From: Alloacidobacterium sp035547425
Lineage (GTDB): Bacteria > Acidobacteriota > Terriglobia > Terriglobales > Acidobacteriaceae
DNA length: 64,000 nucleotides
Direction: 5' to 3'
Assembly: GCA_035547425.1 (NCBI GenBank)
Contig: DASZUU010000008.1
Location: forward strand, 62,001 to 126,000
The notes beneath the pieces are model-generated. The model searched no databases. It saw only the letters and a list, made by a program, of their open reading frames with translations, and was not told where the DNA came from. This document shows, piece by piece, positions 46,589 to 56,125 of this stretch. The position numbers and the translations under genes were made by a program. Within the stretch, counting starts at the first letter, position 1. The number at the start of each line of letters is the position of its first letter.

Positions 46589-47344
46589 ATGCGGCAGTTG
46601 ATTCTGGTTCCGGCGCTTACCTTGGCTTTTGCTCTTTCTGTTCCAGTTATATGCGCGCAGCAGCGGCAACAATCATCAGATCCGTACGCGCCTCCGCCGC
46701 CTCCCAAACCGCCCTCCACGCAGCCTGATAAAGGTTGCAGCAGCCAGGCTGTAAAAGGTGACGGCGGCCCTTGGAAAGCAAGCAGCACCTGCCCGCCGCC
46801 TGCGCAGAACGATGTCACGCCTCCTCTGCTGCCCGCGCAGAGCGACGCAAAGCCGCAGCCTAAAAAATCGACAGCTGAAGAGAATCCATTTCCGGAAGAC
46901 ATCTCTAAAAAAGCTGAGGCAGAGGCCCATGCCCGGGATGCGGAAGCAGGGAAATCCGCGCCTCCTCCATCAGCCGGGGAAAGCTCCAGCAGCGATAGGA
47001 CGCGCAATCTCGATCTTGAGGGCGAGCGCAGCAGCCGCTTGGATAATGGAGCGGGTGGCGTTATTCACGACCCCAAACTGGCCGCCGACGATGTCCATGT
47101 AGGCCAGTTTTATCTCAACCGCGAAGACTATAAAGGCGCATATGCGCGCTTTAAGGAAGCCACTCAGGCCGATCCGGAGAATCCCGATGCGGTTTTCTAC
47201 CTGGCCGAAGCTGCTCGCCGCATGAATCTCCGCGATGAAGCAACGCAGAATTACAAGCTATATCTGGCTGCGCTTCCTGACGGGCCAAAGGCCAAAGAGG
47301 CGAAAAAGGCTCTCCGCGATATGAGCGCATCGGCAAAGCATTAG
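46589..47344 (+). CDS. Secreted proline-rich TPR protein
   Basis: The 251-aa protein begins with a clear signal peptide (residues 1-24, ending VICAQ). A Pro/Gln/Lys-rich low-complexity stretch follows (30-150), and a C-terminal pair of TPR-like repeats (about 170-245: VGQFYLNREDYKGAYARFKEA, PDAVFYLAEAARRM). It is probably periplasmic and mediates protein contacts. It is convergent with the prepilin peptidase gene, with a 3-bp gap. GGAAAGGA precedes the ATG at 46589. Confidence 0.8.
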   Translation: MRQLILVPALTLAFALSVPVICAQQRQQSSDPYAPPPPPKPPSTQPDKGCSSQAVKGDGGPWKASSTCPPPAQNDVTPPLLPAQSDAKPQPKKSTAEENPFPEDISKKAEAEAHARDAEAGKSAPPPSAGESSSSDRTRNLDLEGERSSRLDNGAGGVIHDPKLAADDVHVGQFYLNREDYKGAYARFKEATQADPENPDAVFYLAEAARRMNLRDEATQNYKLYLAALPDGPKAKEAKKALRDMSASAKH

Positions 47345-47347
47345 TTG

Positions 47348-48127
47348 TCACCGGAAGAACTGTACATACCACGCCAAAGTTTCGTTGCCATAAAAGACGG
47401 CATAAATCGCCGCCGCGCACAGAAACGATCCAAAGGGAATCGCCAGATTACGCATTTCCTTCCGCCTGTTTCGTACTGCTAACAAAATTCCGAAACTGGC
47501 GGCGGCAATCACTCCGAGAAAGAGCACCAGTAACGACAGCCTGGGTCCCAGCCATGCTGCAATCAGCGCAAGCAGTTTGGCATCGCCAAGCCCCATTCCT
47601 TCGCGTCTGCGCGCCAGCCAGTAGATGCCGCGAATCAGCAGGATCAGAACGGTGGCTCCCAACCCATAAGCGGCAGCAAACAGCGCATTGCGCCAGCCTC
47701 CGCGCAAACCCGAGTACAAAATGCCGAGCGCAATCCCGGGCAGCGTAAACGAGTCAGGAAGCAGCAGCGTTTCCGCGTCCATAACAGCCAGTCCCAATAG
47801 CAAAAAGCAGAGCGCCACCATGCCGAGCGCGGAAAGAGTCACCCCAAATATGAGATAGCAAAGCAGAAAAAGCATCGCCGTCGCCAATTCCACCAATGGA
47901 TATCGCCACGGAATCCGCCACCCGCAAAAGCGGCAGCGTCCTCGCAAAAGCATCCAGCTGACGAGTGGGATATTATCCGTCGCGCGAATACTTTGCCCGC
48001 AAGCAGGGCAGCGAGATGCAGGTCGCACAATGGACTGGTGGCGAGGCAGCCGTGAGATGCAGACATTCAGAAAGCTGCCGAAGGCCAGCCCGAACAGCGC
48101 AGCAAAAATGGCAACAAGCACGTTCAC
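47348..48127 (-). CDS. pilD: Prepilin peptidase (A24 family)
   Basis: This inner-membrane aspartic protease cleaves and N-methylates type IV prepilins or pseudopilins. The N-terminal methylase-like domain has the cytoplasmic zinc motif CPACGQ...CRFCGW; the catalytic Asps are in MDAETLLLPDSF and the GxGD motif GLGDAKLLALIAAWLG. Eight hydrophobic segments and 259 aa fit the family. It stands alone, without pil genes nearby. Confidence 0.95.
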   Translation of the reverse strand: MNVLVAIFAALFGLAFGSFLNVCISRLPRHQSIVRPASRCPACGQSIRATDNIPLVSWMLLRGRCRFCGWRIPWRYPLVELATAMLFLLCYLIFGVTLSALGMVALCFLLLGLAVMDAETLLLPDSFTLPGIALGILYSGLRGGWRNALFAAAYGLGATVLILLIRGIYWLARRREGMGLGDAKLLALIAAWLGPRLSLLVLFLGVIAAASFGILLAVRNRRKEMRNLAIPFGSFLCAAAIYAVFYGNETLAWYVQFFR

Positions 48128-48219
48128 TGGACGAAGTATAGAGCCTGTGCGTTCATAAACCTGCGGCAGCTTGCGGCTTGAAAGATGATTCTTGCCTGAA
48201 GTGCCGGTATCATATTGAA

Positions 48220-49092
48220 ATGGGTGTTTTCACAGCCGAGAAGCAACATATTCTCACTCGTAGGCAGTTTCTCGGTCTATCCGGGCTCTCCATTCTCGGG
48301 CTTGGATTGTATGCCGCTGAGATTTCCCGCCACGAAATTGATATCGTGCAGCGTACCATCCATATCGATCTCCTCCCCGAAGCGTTCAAGGGATTCCGTA
48401 TCGTACAAATCTCGGACCTGCACTATAAGCAGTACACGGAAGAGTTCTTCATCCGCCTGGTTGTCCACGATGTCAATGCGCTCAAGCCCGATCTGGTCCT
48501 GCTCACAGGCGATTACATCAGCACTCCTTTCACTTCGCTGGAAAAGCCGGTCCCATGGGCCTATGAGTGCGCCGAATTGCTGACCCATATCGAGTGCCCA
48601 CAACGCTTTGCAATTCTGGGTAATCACGATTGCATGGTGAACGAGCCGGCCATCACCGATGCTTTGGAAACACACCGCATCCCCGTCCTCAACAACCGGG
48701 GCATAGCCATCGAGCGTGATGGTCAGCGAATCTGGCTTGCCGGCGTGGCCGATTGGCTCAATGGCAAGGAAGAACCGAATTACGATCAGGCCATCCCGCA
48801 ATCGATTAAGTCCGATAAAGTTCCCGTCATTTTGATGGCGCATGAGCCCGATGTAGCCCCTGAATCGGCAAAACACGGCATTGACCTCATGCTTTCCGGC
48901 CATACGCACGGCGGACAAGTGCGATTTCCTTTTATTCCTCCGCTGACATTGCCGCCCATGGGTAAAAAATATGTGGAAGGGCACTTCCAGGTTGGTCCAA
49001 TGCAGCTCTATGTCAATCGTGGCATTGGGGCTGTCGGCGTGCCCTTCCGTTTTAATTGCCCGCCAGAAATTACCGTTATTACTCTCGCTTAG
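48220..49092 (+). CDS. Metallophosphoesterase with Tat-like N-terminus
   Basis: This is a calcineurin-like phosphoesterase. Metal ligands appear in order: ISDLHY, LLTGDYI, ILGNHDCM, and SGHTHGGQ. From the ATG at 48220 the 290-aa protein starts with TRRQFLGLSGLSILGLGL, a twin-arginine signal or signal anchor, so it is exported or membrane-tethered. The family (YkuE/YaeI-like) includes UDP-2,3-diacylglucosamine and phosphodiester hydrolases, but the substrate is undetermined. An alternative TTG at 48178 adds 14 residues and is less likely. Confidence 0.9.
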   Translation: MGVFTAEKQHILTRRQFLGLSGLSILGLGLYAAEISRHEIDIVQRTIHIDLLPEAFKGFRIVQISDLHYKQYTEEFFIRLVVHDVNALKPDLVLLTGDYISTPFTSLEKPVPWAYECAELLTHIECPQRFAILGNHDCMVNEPAITDALETHRIPVLNNRGIAIERDGQRIWLAGVADWLNGKEEPNYDQAIPQSIKSDKVPVILMAHEPDVAPESAKHGIDLMLSGHTHGGQVRFPFIPPLTLPPMGKKYVEGHFQVGPMQLYVNRGIGAVGVPFRFNCPPEITVITLA

Positions 49093-49203
49093 AATGCGAA
49101 ACGCCTGCTGATTTATAATCGGATAGCTCCTGACAACGCCAGGAAAAGCCGTTTTTCGCACTGCGGGAACGTCTGCAAAGCCGACAAAGGTCATTACCCA
49201 TTC

Positions 49204-51186
49204 ATGATTCGTTTTCTTCAGAAAGACAGCCGCGTGGTGAAGGGAATCTTCATCGCGATTATTTCCGTCGCCTGCATCACTATGGTCATTACTCTGGTCC
49301 CGGGCATTTTCAACGACCAGGTTTCGGGTGCTGATACCTACGCAACCATCCACGGAAGCGGCTTCTTTGGCCGTATCTTCGGTTCCAGCGATGACATCTC
49401 TACGCAGGACGTGCAGCAGCTTGCGCAGCGCATGTTGCAGCGCCAGCAGTTGCCGGACTTTGTGCTGCCCTTCATGATGCAGCGCGTCGGACAGGGGCTT
49501 ATCCAGCAGCACATCGAGTTGCAGGAAGCAAACCGCCTGGGCGTCACCGTTACAGACGATGATCTGCGCAGCTTTTTGCATACCGGCATGTGGGGACAGG
49601 TGCTCTTTCCAAACGGCCAGTATATCGGCGACGCTCAATATGCCAGCCTCGTCTCTCAGAATTTCGGTATTTCCCGGGAACAGTTTGAGAAAGAGCTGAA
49701 GAAGGAAATTCAGGAGAACCGGTTGCGCTCCTTTGTCACGGCAGGCGTTACGGTTTCCGATCAGCAGGTGCGAGAGGCCTACACGCAGCAGGCGACGAAG
49801 ATCAAGTTCGACTACGCCGTGATCAGCTCCGATGATCTGCGCAAGACCATCAACCCGACGGACGCCGAGCTGCAAACATTCTTCAAGCAGAATGCGGCGC
49901 GCTACGCAAAGGCCATTCCGGAAGCGCGCAAAATTCAGTACATTGCATTCACCACCGCGAATCTACCGAACGGCGCCCCGCAGGTAACCGATGCCGAAGT
50001 GCAGCAGTATTACAACCAGCACCAGAAGGATTATCAGGTAGAGGATCAGGTCAAGGTGCGACACATCCTCATCAAGGCGGATCAGAACGCCGACGCAAAG
50101 ACCGATGCAGCTGCCAGGCAAAAAGCCGAAGACATCCTCAAGCAGCTCCGCAATGGCGGCAACTTCGCTGAGCTGGCCAAGAAGTATTCAGATGACCCCG
50201 GAAGCAAGGATCAGGGCGGAGAGCTCGGATTCATCAAGCACGGCGTCACCGTGCCCGAGTTCGACAAGGCAGCCTTCGCACTGCAGCCCGGTCAGATTTC
50301 CGATCTCGTCCGCACCAAGTTCGGTTATCACATCATCCAGACCGAAGAGAAGCAGACCGCGCATACCCGCTCGCTGGATGAAGTGAAGCAGTCCATCGTT
50401 GCCGTTCTCACGCGCGAAAAGGAAGCGCAGGCCCAGCAGGCCTTCGCGCAACAGTTGGCGAACGAAGCGCAAAAGAACGGCCTTGCTCAGACCGCAGCCG
50501 CGCATCATCTGCAGGCAGTCACAACCGACTACGTCGCGCAAAATGCCATCATTCCTGCGCTTGCCGATGGATCGCAGATGCTGACCTCGGCCTTCGCCGC
50601 CAAGCAGGGAGCAGCCCCTCAGGTAGCCTCCACGGGCGATGGCTATGCAGTCTTCCAGGTGCAAGATATTCAAGCCGCGCACGCGCCGTCATTCGATAGC
50701 TATAAATCGCATGTGCTCGATGACTTCCGCGATCAGCAGGTGCCGCAACTGCTCGCTCGCAAGACGAACGAGCTGGCAGACAAGGCAAAGGCCGAGAACG
50801 ATCTCGCCAAAGCCGCCAAGGAAGTGGGAGCTACGGTGAAGAGCAGCGATCTGGTCGGACGCGATGCGCAGGTTCCGGATATCGGCCAGCTTGCCTCGAC
50901 CGCGCCCCAGCTCTTCGACCTCAACGTCGGGCAGATCAGCGGGGCGATCCAGGGTCAGCGCACCGGCGCAGTCGCAAAGCTGACTCAGAAGCAGCAGCCG
51001 ACTGTCGATGAAATCGGAAAGAACATGGAATCTACGCGGGATTCGCTGTTGAATCAGAGACGCGACGAGATGTTTGCCGTCTTTGTATCCAATCTCACGG
51101 AAAGATACCAAAAGGAAGGCCGCATCTCCATTAATAAGCGGTCGCAGCAGCAGCCGGGCTCGCCGGGAGCTCCGCCGCAATCGTAA
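49204..51186 (+). CDS. PpiD/SurA-like peptidyl-prolyl isomerase
   Basis: This is a periplasmic, membrane-anchored folding factor. Residues 13-35 form an N-terminal membrane anchor, then comes a SurA_N/PpiD-like chaperone region (60-225). A parvulin domain follows (about 283-378: VRHILIKAD, FAELAKKYSDDPGSKDQGGELGF, GYHIIQ), then a second, degenerate isomerase-like region and a charged C-terminus. At 660 aa it matches PpiD. It probably helps outer-membrane protein maturation. A strong terminator follows the stop codon. Confidence 0.92.
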   Translation: MIRFLQKDSRVVKGIFIAIISVACITMVITLVPGIFNDQVSGADTYATIHGSGFFGRIFGSSDDISTQDVQQLAQRMLQRQQLPDFVLPFMMQRVGQGLIQQHIELQEANRLGVTVTDDDLRSFLHTGMWGQVLFPNGQYIGDAQYASLVSQNFGISREQFEKELKKEIQENRLRSFVTAGVTVSDQQVREAYTQQATKIKFDYAVISSDDLRKTINPTDAELQTFFKQNAARYAKAIPEARKIQYIAFTTANLPNGAPQVTDAEVQQYYNQHQKDYQVEDQVKVRHILIKADQNADAKTDAAARQKAEDILKQLRNGGNFAELAKKYSDDPGSKDQGGELGFIKHGVTVPEFDKAAFALQPGQISDLVRTKFGYHIIQTEEKQTAHTRSLDEVKQSIVAVLTREKEAQAQQAFAQQLANEAQKNGLAQTAAAHHLQAVTTDYVAQNAIIPALADGSQMLTSAFAAKQGAAPQVASTGDGYAVFQVQDIQAAHAPSFDSYKSHVLDDFRDQQVPQLLARKTNELADKAKAENDLAKAAKEVGATVKSSDLVGRDAQVPDIGQLASTAPQLFDLNVGQISGAIQGQRTGAVAKLTQKQQPTVDEIGKNMESTRDSLLNQRRDEMFAVFVSNLTERYQKEGRISINKRSQQQPGSPGAPPQS

Positions 51187-51215
51187 ACGCTTAACAACAG
51201 GAATAAGCAACCGAG

Positions 51216-51252
51216 GCCCGTGATCAGGAATCTTTCGAATCACGGGCTTTTT
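51216..51252 (+). terminator. Intrinsic terminator after the PpiD-like gene
   Basis: GCCCGTGAT (51216-51224) and ATCACGGGC (51239-51247) form a 9-bp stem directly followed by TTTTT. It is a textbook rho-independent terminator 30 bp past the stop codon and just ahead of malQ, so malQ has its own promoter or depends on read-through. Confidence 0.85.
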
Positions 51253-51269
51253 GCCGAATAGAGAACATT

Positions 51270-52820
51270 ATGCCACTGGAACGGTCGTCAGGATTATTGC
51301 TGCACATCACCTCTCTGCCTTCATACGGTGGCATAGGAGATTTCGGTCCCGCTGCTTATGAATTTGCCGATTTTCTCGCTGCCGGCAAACAGCGTCTGTG
51401 GCAGGTGCTCCCACTCAGTCCAACCGGATACGGCAATTCGCCCTATGCCGCGCTTTCCGCCTTTGCCGGAAACCCTCTGCTGATAAGCCTGGAAAAGCTT
51501 TCCGAAGCAGGATGGATCGAAAGCCATCGCATCGCCGGCCTTCCCGGGCATACCGGCAATATCTACTTTGAAGAAGTAGTCCGGAAGAAGTTGCCGCTGA
51601 TTGAAGAAGCCGCCCGAAATTTCATCCAGCGACACAGCGAGCCGCATCTGCGCGAGCAATGGGCGCGTTTCGAGCTTTACTGCAAGGAAAATGCAACGTG
51701 GTTGAATGATTATGCCCGTTACAACGTGCTGCGCAGAAATTTCCATGGCGCGTGCTGGAACACCTGGCCGAAAAAATATGCCTATCGCGAAACAGAAGCC
51801 CTGTCTCTTCTCGATAAGGACCGCGGCGAAGAACTGGCAATCGAGCAGGCGATCCAGTTTGCCTTTGATGAGCAATGGACAGCGCTTCGTCACTACTGCG
51901 CGGAACGCGAGATACGTTTCATTGGCGACGTCGCCATCTTCGTCAATTACGACAGTGCCGACGTTTGGACGCATCGCGACATCTTTGAGCTGAACGAAGA
52001 TTTGTCTCCCATCCGCGTTTCCGGAGTGCCGCCGGATTATTTCAGTGAAACCGGCCAGCGTTGGGGCAATCCGCTCTATCGTTGGGACGTGCTGGAGAAC
52101 CGCGGCTTCGATTGGTGGATTGATCGCATTCGCCGCGCTCATTCGCTGTATGACGCCATCCGGCTCGATCATTTCCGCGGCTTTGAGGCATATTGGGCAA
52201 TCCCTGCCGAAGACGATACAGCCGTCAATGGCGAATGGATTCAGGCGCCCGGCGCAGCTTTATTCTCAAAACTGCGAGACGCCCTGGGAGAGCTGCCGTT
52301 TATTGCCGAAGACCTCGGCCTGATTACTCCGGAAGTCGATGCATTGCGCGAACAATTCAATCTCCCCGGCATGAAGGTTTTGCAATTCGGCTTCTCAGAT
52401 CGCGGAGCGCATAATTATCTTCCGCATCGCTATGAGAAGAACTCCGTCGTCTACACCGGCACGCACGACAATGACACAACACGCGGATGGTGGGAGCGAG
52501 GTGCGACGAAAGCCGAAAAATCTGCAGTCGATACCTACCTGCAACCCGGCAAGGATGGTGTCGTGTGGTCGCTGATTCGCGCCGCCGCCACATCCGTTGC
52601 CGATCTATGCCTCTTCCCGATGCAGGACATTCTCGAGCTTGGGGCAGAGGCGCGCATGAATACCCCTTCCAGCACGGGAGATAACTGGGGCTGGCGATGC
52701 CCTGAGCATGCGTTGAAGCCGGAGCTGGCGCAAAAGCTCGCTGCTCTGACCGAAGTCACCGACCGGGATGGCGTTATCGAAGATAAGGAAGCAGAAGAAA
52801 CAGCTGGTGCCCCATCCTGA
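51270..52820 (+). CDS. malQ: 4-alpha-glucanotransferase (amylomaltase)
   Basis: A GH77 enzyme that transfers maltodextrin segments between glucans. The family blocks PLSPTGYGNSPYAALSAFAGNP, IRLDHFRGFEAYW (nucleophile Asp), FIAEDLGLITPEV (acid/base Glu) and GTHDNDTTRGWW are intact. At 516 aa it is normal. It is convergent with treY, with a 5-bp gap between stops, pointing to related glucan metabolism. Confidence 0.96.
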   Translation: MPLERSSGLLLHITSLPSYGGIGDFGPAAYEFADFLAAGKQRLWQVLPLSPTGYGNSPYAALSAFAGNPLLISLEKLSEAGWIESHRIAGLPGHTGNIYFEEVVRKKLPLIEEAARNFIQRHSEPHLREQWARFELYCKENATWLNDYARYNVLRRNFHGACWNTWPKKYAYRETEALSLLDKDRGEELAIEQAIQFAFDEQWTALRHYCAEREIRFIGDVAIFVNYDSADVWTHRDIFELNEDLSPIRVSGVPPDYFSETGQRWGNPLYRWDVLENRGFDWWIDRIRRAHSLYDAIRLDHFRGFEAYWAIPAEDDTAVNGEWIQAPGAALFSKLRDALGELPFIAEDLGLITPEVDALREQFNLPGMKVLQFGFSDRGAHNYLPHRYEKNSVVYTGTHDNDTTRGWWERGATKAEKSAVDTYLQPGKDGVVWSLIRAAATSVADLCLFPMQDILELGAEARMNTPSSTGDNWGWRCPEHALKPELAQKLAALTEVTDRDGVIEDKEAEETAGAPS

Positions 52821-52825
52821 TAAGC

Positions 52826-55825
52826 TTACAAAGCTGCCGCGCTCTTCAACATCGCCACAGGGTATTGCGCAAACAGATCACGCAGCTTCAATCTTCCCGC
52901 CTCGTCCGCCTGTATCCGTTCGTCCGTAAAAACATTCACAAAATGGCCGGGCGTTCCGGCGGGCAGAGAAAGTATGGCCTTTCCCCACATATCGCCAATA
53001 GGCGGCTGAAGCTTCCCTTGTGCCACCGTGCAGGCAAAGCGCGGCACAATCACCAGCACCGATTCCTTTGTAACGCGATCCTGGCGCAGAAACGCAATCG
53101 CAAATTGCTGCTTTTCAATCTCGATGTTCAACGGAATATACTCGCCATGGCGGAAAACATGGTGTAGCGAAGTCCTTGTGTTCAGAGCGCGATGCATCGT
53201 CCACATCTTGATGTGCCCGTCTGCAAGATTATCGAGCACTTCCGCGCAGACTGCCGCCGCGCCTTTGTCTTCATAAAGCTTGCACAGCGATTGCAGCGTT
53301 TGCGCAAGCTGCTCGTAATCCACCGGCCTGCGATTGTCCGGATCTACCAGGCTCAGATTCCAGACTTCTGTTCCCTGATAAAAATCCGGTATGCCCGGAG
53401 ACGTGATCTTCAGCACCATCTGCGCCAGTGCATTGATGGCTCCAAATAATTCAATAGTCGGAAGAAAATCTGTGAGCGTTTCCACAAAACGAGTTGCGCG
53501 CGCCCGGCCTTCAGGAATCAGAATTGCCTGAAGGAAGCGATTCACAGCTTCCAGGTAAGCAGGGTTAGGGTTTGTCCAGCTTAAATTGATTTTTGCTTCG
53601 CTGAAAGCCTTCGCGCAGTATTCCTTCATCCTCTCCAGAAATCGTTCATGGTCTGCTCGGCTCTTCATCTGCGACGGCCATGTGCCCACAATGGTCTGAT
53701 AGATGATGTACTCCTCGTTCGCATCCGGCGCCATACGCCCATCGGGAAGTTGCTGCTTGTGCCGCGCATTCATGCGAATCCAACGCTTTACCATCGAGGC
53801 CCATTGCATTGGAATCTCTGAAAGCACATTGAGGCGGCTTCGCACATCTTCGCTGCGTTTCGTGTCGTGTGTTGAGGAAGCCAGCATCGAATCGGGCGAT
53901 TTTTGCAGCCTGTCCTGATTGCTCGCGTGGAAAAGGTCTACAGGAATCCCGAAGGACTTGATCGTGCCGCCTACTTCATTCGATGACAGGAAGCGCGCAT
54001 ATACATAAAACGCAGTGTCCTCGACGCCTTTGGCCATCACCGGCCCCGTCAGTTGTTGAAATTTGAGCGCGAAATAAAGCCGATCGGAATATTTATCATC
54101 CTTGCGGTGGCCCAGCAAAAGAGTGTTCTGCAGAAAATCGAAGGCAGACCCGTCAATTTCCGGATTGCGATACTTGGCTCGCCATACCGCCTGCGCGATA
54201 AATGCAATGTCTCGATCCGTGTATTGGCCGCGGTCGTCGATATATGTGCGATAAACAGGGAAGCACGCAATGGTTTCCCGAATCACCGCCTCCAGTATGC
54301 TCTCCGTAAAATCGCGCGCTCTGCGATCGCGGTTGGAAAGTCGGTGCAACAGATTCGTCAGCACATAGACTTCGCTCGAAAGCGAACTGTGCATCACCTG
54401 CAGCTTCGACCGATAGATAATCTCATCAGGATCGGAGCTGTGGCCTGTGATCTGCGCGTAAAGCTCATTGAAGCGTTTCTCGTTCTGTGGCTGAATGAAA
54501 ACCTGGTTCACCAGGTGAAGAAAGTCATATCCGGAAGTGCCCCGCACAGGCCATTCATGCGGCAGGGCCTCACGCGGTTCCAGGATTTTTTCTACCACGG
54601 TATAGAGTGGTCCTTCGCTTCGCGCCCAGTCGTAGCCGCGCAGCGCATTGCGTACTTCCAATTCAATTCCATTCGGCGCCACTGGTTCCTTGGCAGATTC
54701 TCCGCAGCATTGGCTGGCTACATATAGCAGTTGCAGGCGAATCAAATACTGCCTTGGGTTGAACATGCCGTCGCAATGGTCAATCCGCAGCCCGGTAATC
54801 TGTTGCTTGGCCAGAAGCTTGCGCACAAGGCAATGGGTCTGCGCAAAAGCTTCCGGATCCTCCATGCGCAAGCCAACCAGATCGTTAATATCAAAAAAGC
54901 GCCTGTAATTGATCTCTTCAGAGGAAACGCGCCAATAAGCTAGGCGATACGGCTGCACTTCCAGCAATTCATGCAACAGATCAAAGCTCTTCGGATCGCC
55001 CTCGACACCGTTCACACGCTCGGCCGCCAATCGAAGAACCGGCTGCAGCTCCTCGGAAAGCAATACTTCCCGCAAACGCGGACGCAGCTCCGCAAGCTGT
55101 TCGCGCCGCTGCGCAGCCAGGTTCGGATCGTTCGTGTCATGCGGCGGAATATGCGCCAGCTCCTTCAGCAAGTCGCGAAAAGAAGGGGGCAGGCCATTTC
55201 TTTCATCATCCTCTTCTGCAAAAAGCATGGGTATCGTGCGCGTGGCAATCGGAAATGTATGGGTGTAATACCGAATGACTGCCTCGCCATTCTCAAACGC
55301 GACCTGAATCTTTTTGCTTTCCAGCTCCTCCCCGTAATGATTCCCCAACACAGGCAGCAGGAGCTTGCCGTTCATATCCGGTTCAAGAGGCTCCCAGTCG
55401 ATATCAAAAAACGAAGCAAATTCTGACGCCCGCCCGTTCTGCAGAACATCCTGCCACCAGGCAGAATCATTGCCTACTCCCATATGGTTCGGCACGATAT
55501 CAAGCAGCAGCCCCATCCCGGTTTCACGCAATGCACTGGCGAGTTGATCGAATCCGGCCTCGCCTCCCAGCTCTGGATTCAGCCGGTCATGTCGTGTCAC
55601 ATCGTAGCCATGCTGGCTGCCCGGCCTCGCTTCAAATATCGGAGAGCTATAAAGATCGCCAATGCCCAGTTGCTTCAGGTAAGGAAGAATCTTCTGCGCC
55701 TGGGCAAACGTGAATTGCGAGTGCATCTGCACGCGATAAGTAGAAGCGGGAATGCGCGCATCGCTGCGGGCGATCCGATCAATACAGGTCTTCAGTTCTT
55801 CATTTTGTTGCACAGTCACCTGCAA
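52826..55825 (-). CDS. treY: Maltooligosyl trehalose synthase
   Basis: A GH13 enzyme that isomerises the reducing-end bond of maltodextrins to make maltooligosyl-trehalose. The protein opens with IPASTYRVQMHSQFTFAQA, then SPIFEARPGSQHGYDV, DIVPNHMG, GLRIDHCDG (nucleophile Asp) and GTSGYDF, all TreY features. Length is 999 aa. The start is one of several non-ATG codons (TTG 55825, GTG 55819 or 55813); no ATG occurs before the conserved core. The partner treZ is not in the window. Confidence 0.94.
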   Translation of the reverse strand: MQVTVQQNEELKTCIDRIARSDARIPASTYRVQMHSQFTFAQAQKILPYLKQLGIGDLYSSPIFEARPGSQHGYDVTRHDRLNPELGGEAGFDQLASALRETGMGLLLDIVPNHMGVGNDSAWWQDVLQNGRASEFASFFDIDWEPLEPDMNGKLLLPVLGNHYGEELESKKIQVAFENGEAVIRYYTHTFPIATRTIPMLFAEEDDERNGLPPSFRDLLKELAHIPPHDTNDPNLAAQRREQLAELRPRLREVLLSEELQPVLRLAAERVNGVEGDPKSFDLLHELLEVQPYRLAYWRVSSEEINYRRFFDINDLVGLRMEDPEAFAQTHCLVRKLLAKQQITGLRIDHCDGMFNPRQYLIRLQLLYVASQCCGESAKEPVAPNGIELEVRNALRGYDWARSEGPLYTVVEKILEPREALPHEWPVRGTSGYDFLHLVNQVFIQPQNEKRFNELYAQITGHSSDPDEIIYRSKLQVMHSSLSSEVYVLTNLLHRLSNRDRRARDFTESILEAVIRETIACFPVYRTYIDDRGQYTDRDIAFIAQAVWRAKYRNPEIDGSAFDFLQNTLLLGHRKDDKYSDRLYFALKFQQLTGPVMAKGVEDTAFYVYARFLSSNEVGGTIKSFGIPVDLFHASNQDRLQKSPDSMLASSTHDTKRSEDVRSRLNVLSEIPMQWASMVKRWIRMNARHKQQLPDGRMAPDANEEYIIYQTIVGTWPSQMKSRADHERFLERMKEYCAKAFSEAKINLSWTNPNPAYLEAVNRFLQAILIPEGRARATRFVETLTDFLPTIELFGAINALAQMVLKITSPGIPDFYQGTEVWNLSLVDPDNRRPVDYEQLAQTLQSLCKLYEDKGAAAVCAEVLDNLADGHIKMWTMHRALNTRTSLHHVFRHGEYIPLNIEIEKQQFAIAFLRQDRVTKESVLVIVPRFACTVAQGKLQPPIGDMWGKAILSLPAGTPGHFVNVFTDERIQADEAGRLKLRDLFAQYPVAMLKSAAAL

Positions 55826-55924
55826 TTGGATGCTGAACAGGATTGATTGGTTTAGCCTCCCACTTTACGAAATCAGCATCTCGCGCAGACAATAGAGAAA
55901 GAAATCTGACCCCACGAGGAACCG

Positions 55925-56107
55925 ATGCCCCTTTCCGGCGAAGCTATCCGATTGATGAATTACGTAGACGACGTTACCGTTACACTCCGCCGCGTGCTGG
56001 CGCTCGCGCAGACCTTAACACCCGAAGAGCGCAAGCGTGTAAGCGAATATTTAAAAAACGCTCAACCCAATGTCGAAACGGTCATCGCCACCCTGCAAGG
56101 CAAATAG
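55925..56107 (+). CDS. Small helical protein, 60 aa
   Basis: I do not recognise it. The peptide is soluble and strongly helical (VTVTLRRVLALAQTLTPEERKRVSEYLKNA). GAGGAA is placed just before the ATG at 55925, and it has an independent position divergent from treY and convergent with the cyclase gene. These favour a real small gene over chance. A longer overlapping frame at 55843-56199 has no such support. Confidence 0.55.
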   Translation: MPLSGEAIRLMNYVDDVTVTLRRVLALAQTLTPEERKRVSEYLKNAQPNVETVIATLQGK

Positions 56108-56125
56108 AAGTAGTCCTTCTTTGCG

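Noticed and set aside
48277..49875. 532-aa leftward open frame
   Set aside because: It lies antisense to the metallophosphoesterase and PpiD-like genes, both of which have clear motifs; it shows none.
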